A stretch of DNA of 64,000 bases from an uncultured Dehalococcoidia bacterium (lineage in GTDB: Bacteria > Chloroflexota > Dehalococcoidia > Lucifugimonadales > CATOSD01), in assembly GCA_951812395.1 (NCBI GenBank), contig CATOSD010000001.1, positions 744,001 to 808,000 on the forward strand. Reading direction: 5' to 3'. Positions 18,508 through 27,285 of this stretch are shown piece after piece (the stretch's first letter is position 1; each line of letters begins with the position of its first letter). The translations under genes were made by a program, and so were the position numbers. The notes beneath the pieces are model-generated. The model was not told the origin of the DNA. It made no database searches and saw only the letters and a list, made by a program, of their open reading frames with translations.

Positions 18508-19950
18508 ATGTCCAGTAAACGCTCGACAACCGCCGCCCGCTGGGGCCGGTACATACTGGCCGGCGCGCTGCTGCTGGCCGTGCTGGTCGCCTCCGGCATA
18601 GCTGCCCAACTGTTCGCGACCTCAGACGCTGCTCAGAGCTCTTCCATAGAGGACGCCCACCCGACGCTGTACGCGCACGGCGACCGGCTGCGGCCCCTGG
18701 TGGAAGAGACGGGCGGCGCGCAAACGCTGAACATCTACGGTCCAGGCGGCCACATCATCGCCCAGGTGGCGCGGGACGGCCTGGGAGGAAGCCAGAAGGC
18801 GCCCCACCTGCTGGCCGACCACCTGGGTTCCACGCGGGCGGCGCTGGACGCCGACGGCAACGTGGTGGCCCGCTTCGAGTACGGGCCGCACGGTGAGACG
18901 GCTGAGTCGGGCGTGGCGTTGGCCGAACTGCGCTACCGCTACACCGGCCACCCGTGGGATGCGCCGCAGGGGTTGTACGAGACGCCGGCCCGCACCTACG
19001 ACCCGACGACAGGCCGGTTCCTGAGCGTAGACCCCCAACGCCAGGACGCCAGCCCCTACGTGTACGCGGGGAACAACCCGGTGGGCTTAATTGACCCCAC
19101 CGGTGGTGGTAAGGTGCCATTTTTCATACGGTCGGGATTTTGGGGCGAGCGTGAAAACTTTGCCTCTGTAGGTTTGACCATAGTGCAGGTCCAGGGTAGC
19201 CTCGAATTCGTTAGAGATATCAGCACCAAATTGGGGAAGCATAAGGGACAGAGAATCCGCGATGCCACTCAAGTATTTGGCTCACACCCCGACGGGCTCC
19301 CCGCAAGCGCAAGTGAAGCATCACGATTTTTGCGCGGGCGGAACTCAGGCAGGGATTACCAATACAACGATCTATTGTATTGGTTTGTTGGCGATGACAA
19401 AGATATAGTATTGCCCACCCATTTCCATGAGGCAGTAGAAAGTATAAGAGCTGTAAGTCGTGGGTATTTCGCCAGCTCCAATTACGCCAGTCCCAATTTT
19501 GCAGAGAACATCGTGCTGGTGGATTCTACGAAGAAACCCGGCAGCGATGCGATCCGTAGAGTTTCAGAATACCTTAGTGGTGGAGAATATAAGGTCTGGG
19601 GAGTCCATGAATCAGAGATATTGCCGATTCCTCCAGATGATCCATCGATACCAGAGCCTCAGGAAATACTTGACGAATTGTTCCCGATGGGACAGCAAGG
19701 ACCGGACGCCCAGGGCGGAGCCGGCCCGCCGCCGCCACCCACGTCTATCGACGCGTCGACAGGCCAGCCAGCCCGGCAGCCTCAAGATAATCTACCGATG
19801 TTCGATCCTGATGAAATAGAAAGCCTACTTCGCCAACCTTTCCTAGCGCAGTCTCAATATAGTCAACCGATGCGAGAGCAGACCGGGTTTAGATCGACGT
19901 CGATGCAACCTACCGTGATCACCACCTTGGACTCGTACGATGGGGATTAG
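18508..19950 (+). CDS. U13: mini-Rhs protein with CT-W and tail T1
   Basis: 480 aa with the standard leader. The signal site reads GIAA rather than GISA. CT-W: FFIRSGFWGERENF, LLYWFVGDDKDIVLP, ENIVLVDSTKKPGSDA. Tail T1 (QQGPDAQGGAGPPPPP) ends TTLDSYDGD. The DNA from the LDEL(F)P repeat onward is nearly the same as in U2 and U4, and spacer type I follows as expected for this tail. Confidence 0.92.
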   Translation: MSSKRSTTAARWGRYILAGALLLAVLVASGIAAQLFATSDAAQSSSIEDAHPTLYAHGDRLRPLVEETGGAQTLNIYGPGGHIIAQVARDGLGGSQKAPHLLADHLGSTRAALDADGNVVARFEYGPHGETAESGVALAELRYRYTGHPWDAPQGLYETPARTYDPTTGRFLSVDPQRQDASPYVYAGNNPVGLIDPTGGGKVPFFIRSGFWGERENFASVGLTIVQVQGSLEFVRDISTKLGKHKGQRIRDATQVFGSHPDGLPASASEASRFLRGRNSGRDYQYNDLLYWFVGDDKDIVLPTHFHEAVESIRAVSRGYFASSNYASPNFAENIVLVDSTKKPGSDAIRRVSEYLSGGEYKVWGVHESEILPIPPDDPSIPEPQEILDELFPMGQQGPDAQGGAGPPPPPTSIDASTGQPARQPQDNLPMFDPDEIESLLRQPFLAQSQYSQPMREQTGFRSTSMQPTVITTLDSYDGD

Positions 19951-20143
19951 GAGCGCTGGAGAACATAGACTTAACGCGAAGATGGGGTGAGCTGACTCAA
20001 TTGACCCATTCGGAGCGATGAACTTGGCTGGGAACTGCCAGAAACTCGGGGCCCGCCGGGGTTGCAGCCAACTCTCAGCCTGGCGGGAGCGCCGGGTGGC
20101 ATGGGCAGAGCGATGAGATGGCCGACCAACCGGAGCCTACAGC
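19951..20143 (+). repeat. Spacer type I (copy 4 of 4)
   Basis: 193 bp behind U13. The first stem carries a C-to-T change (AACTCGG) that can still pair with CCGGGGTT through a G-T pair. The second hairpin CCTGGCG/CGCCGGG is unchanged. Confidence 0.75.
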
Positions 20144-21643
20144 ATGTCCAGAAGACACTCGACAGCCGCCGCGCGAAAGCGGCTGAAAACTGTTGCCCGC
20201 TGGGGCCGGTACCTGTTGGCGGTCGCCCTGCTGCTGGCCGTGTTGGGCACTGCGGACCGGATGCAGGCGACACCGGCAGTGCCGGAGCCGTTCGCCGCCG
20301 CCGGAGCCACGAGCAGTGCGGGCGGAGGGAGCGGCAGCGCGCCGACGCTGTACGCCCACGGCGACCGGCTGCGCCCCCTGGTGGAAGAGACGGGCAACGC
20401 GCAAACGCTGAACATCTACGGCCCGGGCGGCCAGATCATCGCCCAAGTGGCGCGGGACGGCCTGGGAGGAAGCCAGAAGGCGCCCCACCTGCTGGCCGAC
20501 CACCTGGGCTCCACGCGGGCGATACTGGACGCCGACGACAACGTAGTGGCCCGTTTCGAGTACGGGCCGCACGGCGATACGGCTGAGTCGGGCGTGGCGG
20601 CGGCCGAACTGCCCTACCGCTACACCGGCCATGCTTACGACGAGGAGCAGGGGGTGTACCAGACGCCCAACCGCACCTACGACCCGACGACAGGCCGGTT
20701 CCTGAGCGTGGACCCTCGGCGCCAGGACGCCAGCCCCTACGTGTACGCGGGGAACAACCCGGTCACGAACGTGGACTCGAGCGGCGACATCTACGTACCC
20801 TTCTACCTAAGATCCGGGTTTGCGACGATCACAGTCAACGGCCGGTCCGAGTCTCCCCTAGCCCAACGCGTCCAGCGGGCCATCACCGGCATCCAGCCCG
20901 GTGTCAACCAGGCAGGTGACCCAGAGCAGCTGGTGGTGCGCCCCGACGATTACTTCTTCAGTTACCAGGCCAGCGAGGAGCCAGGGTCCCGGTTCGCCGC
21001 GTTGGGTCGGACTTTCGTCCGTAGCGAAGTCGACCTACAGGACGGCCTGGTCCATCACGGCGACGACCTGTACTGGCTGGTGGGGAATGAGCATCAAGTA
21101 CGGATGCCCCTCGACGCGCCGGAGGTGCTCGCCCGATGGCGGGAACTACGCCCAGGCCTAGCTAACAACGTCGTCGTGGTCGACCTCTCTGGGGACCTGC
21201 GCGCGAGCCGGCCGCTGCGAATGGCGCTGACCGCCGCCGACACCGTCCCCCACGGGTACGTGAACGCCCGGGTGATCGACGCCGACGGTAACCTGTTCGC
21301 GTCCAACGGGCGGATTTACGGCCGGGCCGATTTCGGCGCGTACGTGCGGAATTACGCCGCGGGGCTGCGGGAGTCCAGAGGGAGATTCGAACGGTTGGCC
21401 GCTGACCTGCGGCGGGGACCCACGTCAACGGTCCGGTACTATTCGCCCCCATCCCAGGAGCAGACGATCCCGTACCTCTTGTCCCCGCCGTCACCGGATC
21501 AGGTGGTCCCGGACCTGGGACGGTCCCCGTCCAACCCTCGCAGCATCCTGCGCGGCCTGGAGCCGCTCCTGATGCGGGGAGACACCGACGACATCCATCC
21601 GGCGCTGCTGTCGGGCGTCTTCGATGGCTTCAGGGATCCGTAG
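20144..21643 (+). CDS. U14: mini-Rhs protein with GC-rich singleton CT
   Basis: 499 aa. The anchor is followed by a different stalk (TADRMQATPAVPEPFAAAG, then a Gly/Ser stretch) related only to that of U21. The core ends VDSSGD rather than DPTGG. The CT is unique and markedly GC-rich, unlike the AT-rich CTs of its neighbours. It keeps the layout VPFYLRSGF, DLYWLVGNEHQV, NNVVVVDLSGD, then FGAYVRNYAAGL. The tail is Ser/Pro-rich and ends FDGFRDP. The base composition points to a CT acquired from another source or one adapted to the host for longer. Confidence 0.9.
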   Translation: MSRRHSTAAARKRLKTVARWGRYLLAVALLLAVLGTADRMQATPAVPEPFAAAGATSSAGGGSGSAPTLYAHGDRLRPLVEETGNAQTLNIYGPGGQIIAQVARDGLGGSQKAPHLLADHLGSTRAILDADDNVVARFEYGPHGDTAESGVAAAELPYRYTGHAYDEEQGVYQTPNRTYDPTTGRFLSVDPRRQDASPYVYAGNNPVTNVDSSGDIYVPFYLRSGFATITVNGRSESPLAQRVQRAITGIQPGVNQAGDPEQLVVRPDDYFFSYQASEEPGSRFAALGRTFVRSEVDLQDGLVHHGDDLYWLVGNEHQVRMPLDAPEVLARWRELRPGLANNVVVVDLSGDLRASRPLRMALTAADTVPHGYVNARVIDADGNLFASNGRIYGRADFGAYVRNYAAGLRESRGRFERLAADLRRGPTSTVRYYSPPSQEQTIPYLLSPPSPDQVVPDLGRSPSNPRSILRGLEPLLMRGDTDDIHPALLSGVFDGFRDP

Positions 21644-21668
21644 TGAGCCCGCCCGGAGGACCGTTGCC

Positions 21669-22999
21669 ATGAAGACATTGGCGCTGGCCCCGGTCCTGGC
21701 GGCGCATCTTCCGGTCGGCGCCGACGTCGACGGAGGTGAGCCGATCGCGTACGGCGCCGCTGCCGGTCCCCTCGTGCTCGACGTTGTTGGTGTGTGCGAT
21801 CACGCCCGTAATCGAATCGTCACCGTGAACAATAACCTGGAAGTTAGCTTTCTGTCCGATCGTCTATCATCGGCCCGCGTCTCGTTGAGTTCCGGCGATC
21901 CACGAGTTCACCGCGAATTCGGCCCCCACGGGACTGTTCTGGCCCAGGGGCTACGCGCCCGTGTTACGCCGGACACCCCCAGGACGCGACATTGTGACTG
22001 TACCTCACCCCGTCCCGGTTCTACGATCCATTGACGGCAAGGTACCTTAGCGTGGACCCCCAGCGCCAGGACGCCAGCCCCTACGTGTACGCGGGCAACA
22101 ACCCGGTGGGCTTCCTGGACCCCACGGGCGGGGACGAATTCCCCTTCTACGTATACATGGGCTTCGAAACGACGGAAGTGGGGCGTAGAAGAAAGTCTTA
22201 TACAGCAGACGCCGCCGCTTCGGCGTTTGGTAGGGACTCGCATGGAAAGCAGAGTTCTATCTCAGCCGATATGTTCAACACTACAGGTTGGGCCGCCAGT
22301 TGGGCTGAATCCAAACCACAAATTTATACGCGTAAGCCCGGGGGCGACTACGGAAAGATGTATCTGTTTGTCGGCGACAGGGGCGTAGACAAGATGGAGC
22401 GCCTCGCGCAGGGGATAAAGGCCCTGGATCGGCGAAGACCGGGATTTGCTAGCCAAGTTACCATAACAGATTTCTCCGGCAAAGAGGGGACAGGAGTAGA
22501 TATACGAAAGTTGTTCCAGAACACAGGCAGATACCCGTTGCTCGTTCATGCCGGACTAGAGACAGATGATACCAGAAGCGGAGGACAGGTAGTGACGTCA
22601 TTCACCACTGATAAGGGTAACTATAAACCGTCGGAATTCGTTGCACACGTCCACAAATTGGAGAAATCGCATTTACCACAACTGCTCACTGCGCAGGAGG
22701 AAACTACATTAAGGGAACCGCAGGACACCGCAGTTCATGATATTGAGATGATTGACCAGGGCGAGGTCACGGGTGACTTGTCTCAGAGGTTCTATCATGA
22801 AGGCGAGTTCATCCAGTTTCCGACTGTCCCAGCCCTTCAGACGACTACGCCGCCAGCCACCACGCTGACCGGACAGTCCGATCATTCCACAGTACCTGGT
22901 TTCACGGATGCACAATGGAAGAAGTTCTCCGAACCACTGAGTCCGGAGTTGGTTTCGGTCTTGGACCAGACTTTGGGAGAGTCCTGGTCGACCGACTGA
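21669..22999 (+). pseudogene. U15: decayed mini-Rhs gene with divergent N-terminus, CT-E, tail T4
   Basis: The start at ATG 21669 gives MKTLALAPVLAAHLPVGADV, a signal unlike other units. A barely recognisable core follows: FLSDRLSSARVSLSSGDPRV and FGPHGTVLA match LADHLGSTRA...FEYGPHGE. A frameshift near 21960 moves the frame to YAGHPQDATL, which meets an in-frame TGA at 21993. The frame resumes as LYLTPSRFYDPLTARYLSVDP and becomes a standard core end from 22040. CT-E (FYVYMGFETTEVG, SADMFNTTG, MYLFVGDRGVDKM, SQVTITDFSGKEG) and tail T4 (ESWSTD) are intact to 22999. It joins an old, divergent Rhs N-terminus to a young array 3' part. Confidence 0.85.
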
Positions 23000-23186
23000 A
23001 CGAAGGACGTTGCATGAAGAAGGTTGCACAACGATTAGACCGGCAACAGATTGGCGGCAAAAACATACCTGATCTGACATTGCATCTACCACCCCGATTG
23101 TTAGTGGCGGCGCCCGCTGCTAATATTGCCGCAGCCCAAGGAACCGTGTAACCGCCCCTCCAGACCCGCCAACCGGAGTAGCAAAC
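23000..23186 (+). repeat. Spacer type IV (copy 2 of 3)
   Basis: 187 bp behind pseudogene U15. It has a 14-nt insertion (GCATGAAGAAGGTT) relative to the 173-bp copy after U11, and a damaged hairpin. Confidence 0.7.
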
Positions 23187-24566
23187 ATGTCCAGGAAACA
23201 CTCGACAACCGACTCCCGCTGGGGCCGGTACCTGATGGCCGGTGCGCTGTTGCTGGCCGTGCTTGTCGCCTCCGGCATATCTGCCCAACTGTCCGCATCT
23301 TCAGACGCTACTCAAAGCTCTTCCATGGAGGACGCCGACCCGACGCTGTACGCGTATGGCGACCGGCGGCGGCCCCTGGTGGAAGAGACCGGCGGCGCGC
23401 AAACGCTTAACATCTACGGCCCGGGCGGCCAGATCATCGCCCAAGTGGCGCCGACCGGCCAGGGTGGCCAGGCGGTGCGCCACCTGCTGGCAGACCACCT
23501 GGGTTCCACGCAGGCGGCGCGGGACGGCGGGGGCAACGTGGTGGCCCACTTCGAGTACGGGCCCCACGGGGAGACTGCGGTAGCGGCGGGCGCGGCGGCG
23601 GCGGAAGCGCGCTACCGCTACACCGGCCACCCGTGGGACGAAGCACAGGGGCTGTACCAGACGCCGGCCCGGGTCTACGACCCAACGACAGGCCGGTTCC
23701 TCAGCGTGGACCCCCAGCGCCAAGACGCCAGCCCCTACGTGTACGCTGCGAACAACCCAGTGGGATACGTGGATCCCACGGGTGGTGGGGTCAAGACGCC
23801 GTTCTTTATGGAAACGAACATGGATAAGTTCAAGGGCAAGGCGTCATTGCCGGCTCTATTCGAAGCGCCCCCTGACCTGCAGATGGTTTCCTCTGATTCT
23901 TTTCATAGCCCCGATGGATCGTACACGGGCAGCACCGCTGGACGCGGCTCTCGTAAGCGGATAGTGGAAGGACGTGGCAAACTAACCTACGAAAGGACTA
24001 GCGAGTCTTACTGGTTCATCGGCGGCGATGGACTGCGGGAATTGCCAAATACGTACATTGACGTAACGAAACATTGGCGTAAAAAAACGCCAACCCTGAT
24101 GGAAAGGACGGTGATTATAGACTTGTCGGGAACTCGCAGTGGTGAGGCTATCAGGGATCAGCTGCGTGTTAACGACAGAAAAGCCATCGCGATCACAGTT
24201 GACAAATTTGATTACGGCTTCACTTCCCAAAACAACCACATGGTGGATAAATTTGTTGTCGGCGGCCGCGAATATGGCCGCAGACAATTCATAGAATACG
24301 TCTACGACCAGATGAAGACCGAGTGGGGCGATGATTTTCAGCGTCCTCAGATAACAGAGGGGTCTGTCCTCGGAAAACGGACCTCGTCCCAAAGGTTGGG
24401 ACCAGACCTCCTGGGCGGAGCCGGCCCGGAACCACCCACTACGACCACGGGGACGGCCACCCAATTGAGCCAGTATGAGATGGAAGCTGTTGCCATTTTG
24501 GCGGGATTGGAAAGTAGGACCGGCAGTCCGCACGAGCCTGTTGTGCCAACCAGCTTGCCGGAGTGA
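23187..24566 (+). CDS. U16: mini-Rhs protein with singleton CT
   Basis: 459 aa; leader MSRKHSTTDSRWGRYLMAG, and a signal end reading QLSASSDATQ as in U17. The CT is unique: PFFMETNMDKFKGKA, SYWFIGGDGLRELP, ERTVIIDLSGTRSG, then a REYGRRQFIEYVYDQM segment analogous to the (S/P)EFVAHVH segment of CT-E. The tail has LGPDLLGGAGPEPP, a Thr run, and ends TSLPE. The 511-bp gap after it is the longest gene-free stretch of the array. Function unknown. Confidence 0.9.
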   Translation: MSRKHSTTDSRWGRYLMAGALLLAVLVASGISAQLSASSDATQSSSMEDADPTLYAYGDRRRPLVEETGGAQTLNIYGPGGQIIAQVAPTGQGGQAVRHLLADHLGSTQAARDGGGNVVAHFEYGPHGETAVAAGAAAAEARYRYTGHPWDEAQGLYQTPARVYDPTTGRFLSVDPQRQDASPYVYAANNPVGYVDPTGGGVKTPFFMETNMDKFKGKASLPALFEAPPDLQMVSSDSFHSPDGSYTGSTAGRGSRKRIVEGRGKLTYERTSESYWFIGGDGLRELPNTYIDVTKHWRKKTPTLMERTVIIDLSGTRSGEAIRDQLRVNDRKAIAITVDKFDYGFTSQNNHMVDKFVVGGREYGRRQFIEYVYDQMKTEWGDDFQRPQITEGSVLGKRTSSQRLGPDLLGGAGPEPPTTTTGTATQLSQYEMEAVAILAGLESRTGSPHEPVVPTSLPE

Positions 24567-25077
24567 TGAAAGCCATCCTGAAATGCTTTGGAGTTGGTCG
24601 CATGAGATGGGTTGACGCCTTAGCTCGCTGGAGGCCATATCTGGCGATGGGCGCGGTGTTCCGGTCTCTAATCACGCTGCGTCTCTGCTTCCAAATCGTT
24701 GCGATGCTGCCCCAACCGGAGCGACGCCGTGATGGAGAAACATCTCATGGCCGTCATCAGGACGCGGGTCGAGTTCTCCCTTTGCTGGGGGTGTATTCGA
24801 CGCTAACTGAAGCCAAGGTGAAATCTACATTTGCTGGTGCAGGAACCTGGGATTGGGCGTTGCCGATCAATTCCTGTGCATGTGCCTGAAGGGCGGCCCG
24901 GCAACGGCGATTGACTTCTTCGCGTCGGTGCGCCAGATCAGCGAAAAAGTCACATGCCATTTCCTTGGCTGCGCCCGTCGCTACCACCGCGGTAGTTGGC
25001 CCCAACAGTCTCTGATACAATTGGCGCGTTCTAGGAAATCAACCGTCTCTTGTAGCTAACCAACCAGAGCAGCCAGA
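24567..25077 (+). other. Gap of 511 bp, possibly holding a decayed leader
   Basis: No gene is convincing. Near 24712-24740 the text CCAACCGGAGCGACGCCGTGATGGAG resembles the array leader plus start, but the frame closes after 24 codons. Around 24620-24660 the fragment ARWRPYLAMGAVF faintly resembles the anchor. A minus-strand ORF (24757-25020, 87 aa) has no recognisable motif. The end is the U17 leader (AACCAGAGCAGCCAG). Confidence 0.4.
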
Positions 25078-26547
25078 ATGGAGCATAAACGCTCAGCAAC
25101 CGCCGTGCGAAAGCGACTGAATCCCGCCGCCCGCTGGGGCCGGTACCTGATGGCCGGCGCGCTGTTGCTGGCCGTGCTTATCGCCTCCGGCATATCTGCC
25201 CAACTGTCCGCATCTTCAGACGCTACGCAAAGCTCTTCCATGGAGGACGCCGACCCGACGCTGTACGCGTATGGCGACCGGCTGCGGCCCCTGGTGGAAG
25301 CGACCGGCGGCGTGCAGACGCTGAACATCTACGGCCCGGGCGGCCAGATCATCGCCCAAGTAGTGGCGGATGCCCTGGGAGGAAGCCAGAAGGCGCCCCA
25401 CCTGCTGGCAGACCACCTGGGTTCCACGCGGGCGGCGCTGGACGCCGACGGCAACGTGGTGGCCCGCTTCGAGTACGGGCCGCACGGTGAGACGGCGGAA
25501 GCGTCGGGCACGGCGGCCGAACTGCCCTACCGCTACACCGGCCATGCTTACGACGAGGAGCAGAGGCTGTACCAGACGCCGGCCCGGGGCTACGACCCGA
25601 CGACAGGCCGGTTCCTGAGCACTGATCCTGAACAAGGAGGCGCTAATTCCTACTCTTATTCCGGCAATGATCCCATCAGTTTAATGGACCCAGACGGGGA
25701 GGCGCCGATCCACTTTCTCCTGTACTCCAGGTACGGCGTCGAAACATTGGATTACCCCGGCATTGCCAGCATTAGGGGCAATGTCGAAGGGTTGTACAAT
25801 TTGTCCAGAACGATGTCTTCAACGCTGGTAGTGGCCGCGATGGACGGCAATATGCGGGTTGGAATCCCGCCCGATCCCATTCAAAACAGCCACATGACCA
25901 TCATCGCCCACGGTCTACCGGACCAACTCAGCGTCATCAATCCCCACACTGGCGCACTTGCCACTATCACCGGGGCCGAATTCCCCAGGTTTCTGCGCTC
26001 CGGTTTGGTCCGGATCTTTGGGAACGACGCCCACCTCGTCGCCCGGGGCACCAGGTCAATGAGCATCCTCAGTTGCCACGGAGCTTGCCGGATACCGAAT
26101 GCCCCCGGATATCCGGAAAATTCGTTCGCCGAGCAGTTCGCTCGGGTCGCAAGGCCGTATTTCCCCAATCTGGAAGATGTCGTGGCCAGCCCGTATGAGA
26201 TCCACTCGGCGCGGGGCCGCCATGCCGCACACCAGAACGAAATTGAACTGGGTGTGTATCGCCGGGAAAACGGGCATCCGGAGATACTGGGTCGACACAT
26301 GGATATGGAGAATTTCGTGAGCGGGCAATATCCCGACAGTTTGTTTGGTCGAGTTTGGGATGCCGGATTCGATACGTTAACTCAGACATTCCACACCCCC
26401 ACGAGCCACGGAGTGACATCCCGGGAGATGCAAACCGATTGGCCCAGCGACATCGGGTACCACATCTACACGCACGTGCAAGACTATCTTGAGCCGGTCC
26501 TCCGCCGCACCCCCGTGCTTCCGCCTCCCGCCATCCCCGAGGAATAG
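25078..26547 (+). CDS. U17: mini-Rhs protein with CT-P (His-Cys peptidase-like)
   Basis: 489 aa; leader MEHKRSATAVRKRLNPAARW. The core changes at the FLS boundary: TDPEQGGANSYSYSGNDPIS...DPDGEAP replaces the usual SVDPQRQDASPYVYAGNN. CT-P: HFLLYSRYGVE, MTIIAHGL (His278), then SILSCHGACR (Cys333), then FAEQFARVARPYFPNLEDVVASPYEI. A strand ending HG and a strand ending (S/A/G)C about 50 residues later is the clan CD layout of C80/CPD and CHAT peptidases. Directly after the stop lies the 3' piece of a CT-E unit, which suggests this CT replaced an older one. Confidence 0.88.
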   Translation: MEHKRSATAVRKRLNPAARWGRYLMAGALLLAVLIASGISAQLSASSDATQSSSMEDADPTLYAYGDRLRPLVEATGGVQTLNIYGPGGQIIAQVVADALGGSQKAPHLLADHLGSTRAALDADGNVVARFEYGPHGETAEASGTAAELPYRYTGHAYDEEQRLYQTPARGYDPTTGRFLSTDPEQGGANSYSYSGNDPISLMDPDGEAPIHFLLYSRYGVETLDYPGIASIRGNVEGLYNLSRTMSSTLVVAAMDGNMRVGIPPDPIQNSHMTIIAHGLPDQLSVINPHTGALATITGAEFPRFLRSGLVRIFGNDAHLVARGTRSMSILSCHGACRIPNAPGYPENSFAEQFARVARPYFPNLEDVVASPYEIHSARGRHAAHQNEIELGVYRRENGHPEILGRHMDMENFVSGQYPDSLFGRVWDAGFDTLTQTFHTPTSHGVTSREMQTDWPSDIGYHIYTHVQDYLEPVLRRTPVLPPPAIPEE

Positions 26548-27039
26548 ATGCCTTAGAGCGGTACAAACCGGGATTTGCTCGCGAAATTACCATCATAAAT
26601 TTCTCCGAGAACGTGGAGACGGGGGAAAGTAAAGGAGTGGTCCCTGAACGCTGGCAGATGTCCGTTGCTGGTTCATGCCGGACTAGAGACAGAACCTTTG
26701 CACAATGGAGCACTACATGTAACCAAGTTCACCACCGGTCGGGGCAGATATAGCCCAACTAAATTTGTTAGATACGTCCACCGTTTGGAGGAAGCGTACA
26801 AACAACGACCACTCAAAATCCTTGAACAACGGCAACGCGATAAGGATTACCGGCAAGCTTGGGACGAGTTTGTGAACTGGAAGCCAGGTGGGCGGGAAAG
26901 CCCCGCTCCCCCTAGCAACGGGGCCAGCCCGATGTTTAACACGGTACACTCCGACCCGTTGGAGCAGCAAGCCATGACCGAATTGCTTCTGCCGGAACAG
27001 CCTATGATCACCAATCTGGACCCATACGACGGAGAGTAG
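26548..27039 (+). pseudogene. Orphan CT-E/T5 3' fragment (displaced CT)
   Basis: Starting at the base after the U17 stop, the sequence matches the second half of U7 (from its ALGRYEQGFARETTIINFSGN region) with small indels that break the frame until about 26665. From there an open frame gives LVHAGLETEP, YSPTKFVRYVHRLEEAYKQR, AWDEFVNWKPGG and NLDPYDGE. It has no start signal of its own and no core. It resembles the orphan CTs left behind when a new CT with its own stop codon inserts into an Rhs or CdiA gene. Confidence 0.85.
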
Positions 27040-27285
27040 GAATGCCAGGGAAGGTTCAGTGTGAAGGTAACAACCTCAGATTGGCCTACACCGGCGTCAA
27101 GACGAAGATCACATAGGCGAAATCACCCGCTGCATAGCAAGATCGACTTCCAGCGAATCCGTGGCATCACTATTCAGACCGTCGACGCCGGGTATGCCGA
27201 ATTGATCGCTGCATTCCTCTCGTTGACCAACACCGAGCAGATAGAGTGACCGCTTTTCTCCCGCAGGCCAACCGGAGCAGCCAGA
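27040..27285 (+). repeat. Spacer type V (copy 2 of 2)
   Basis: 246 bp, nearly identical to 10536-10781. Together with the preceding orphan fragment it marks a duplicated block of about 700 bp shared with U7. Confidence 0.8.

Noticed and set aside
21624-22034. 136-aa plus-strand frame upstream of U15 as an independent gene
   Set aside because: Its second half is a decayed Rhs core (LSDRLSSARVS, FGPHGTVLA), and it ends by frameshift against the U15 core, so it is the front half of a pseudogene.
24757-25020. 87-aa minus-strand ORF in the gap before U17
   Set aside because: No motif, no clear ribosome binding site and no second copy. It may be real, but I cannot support it.
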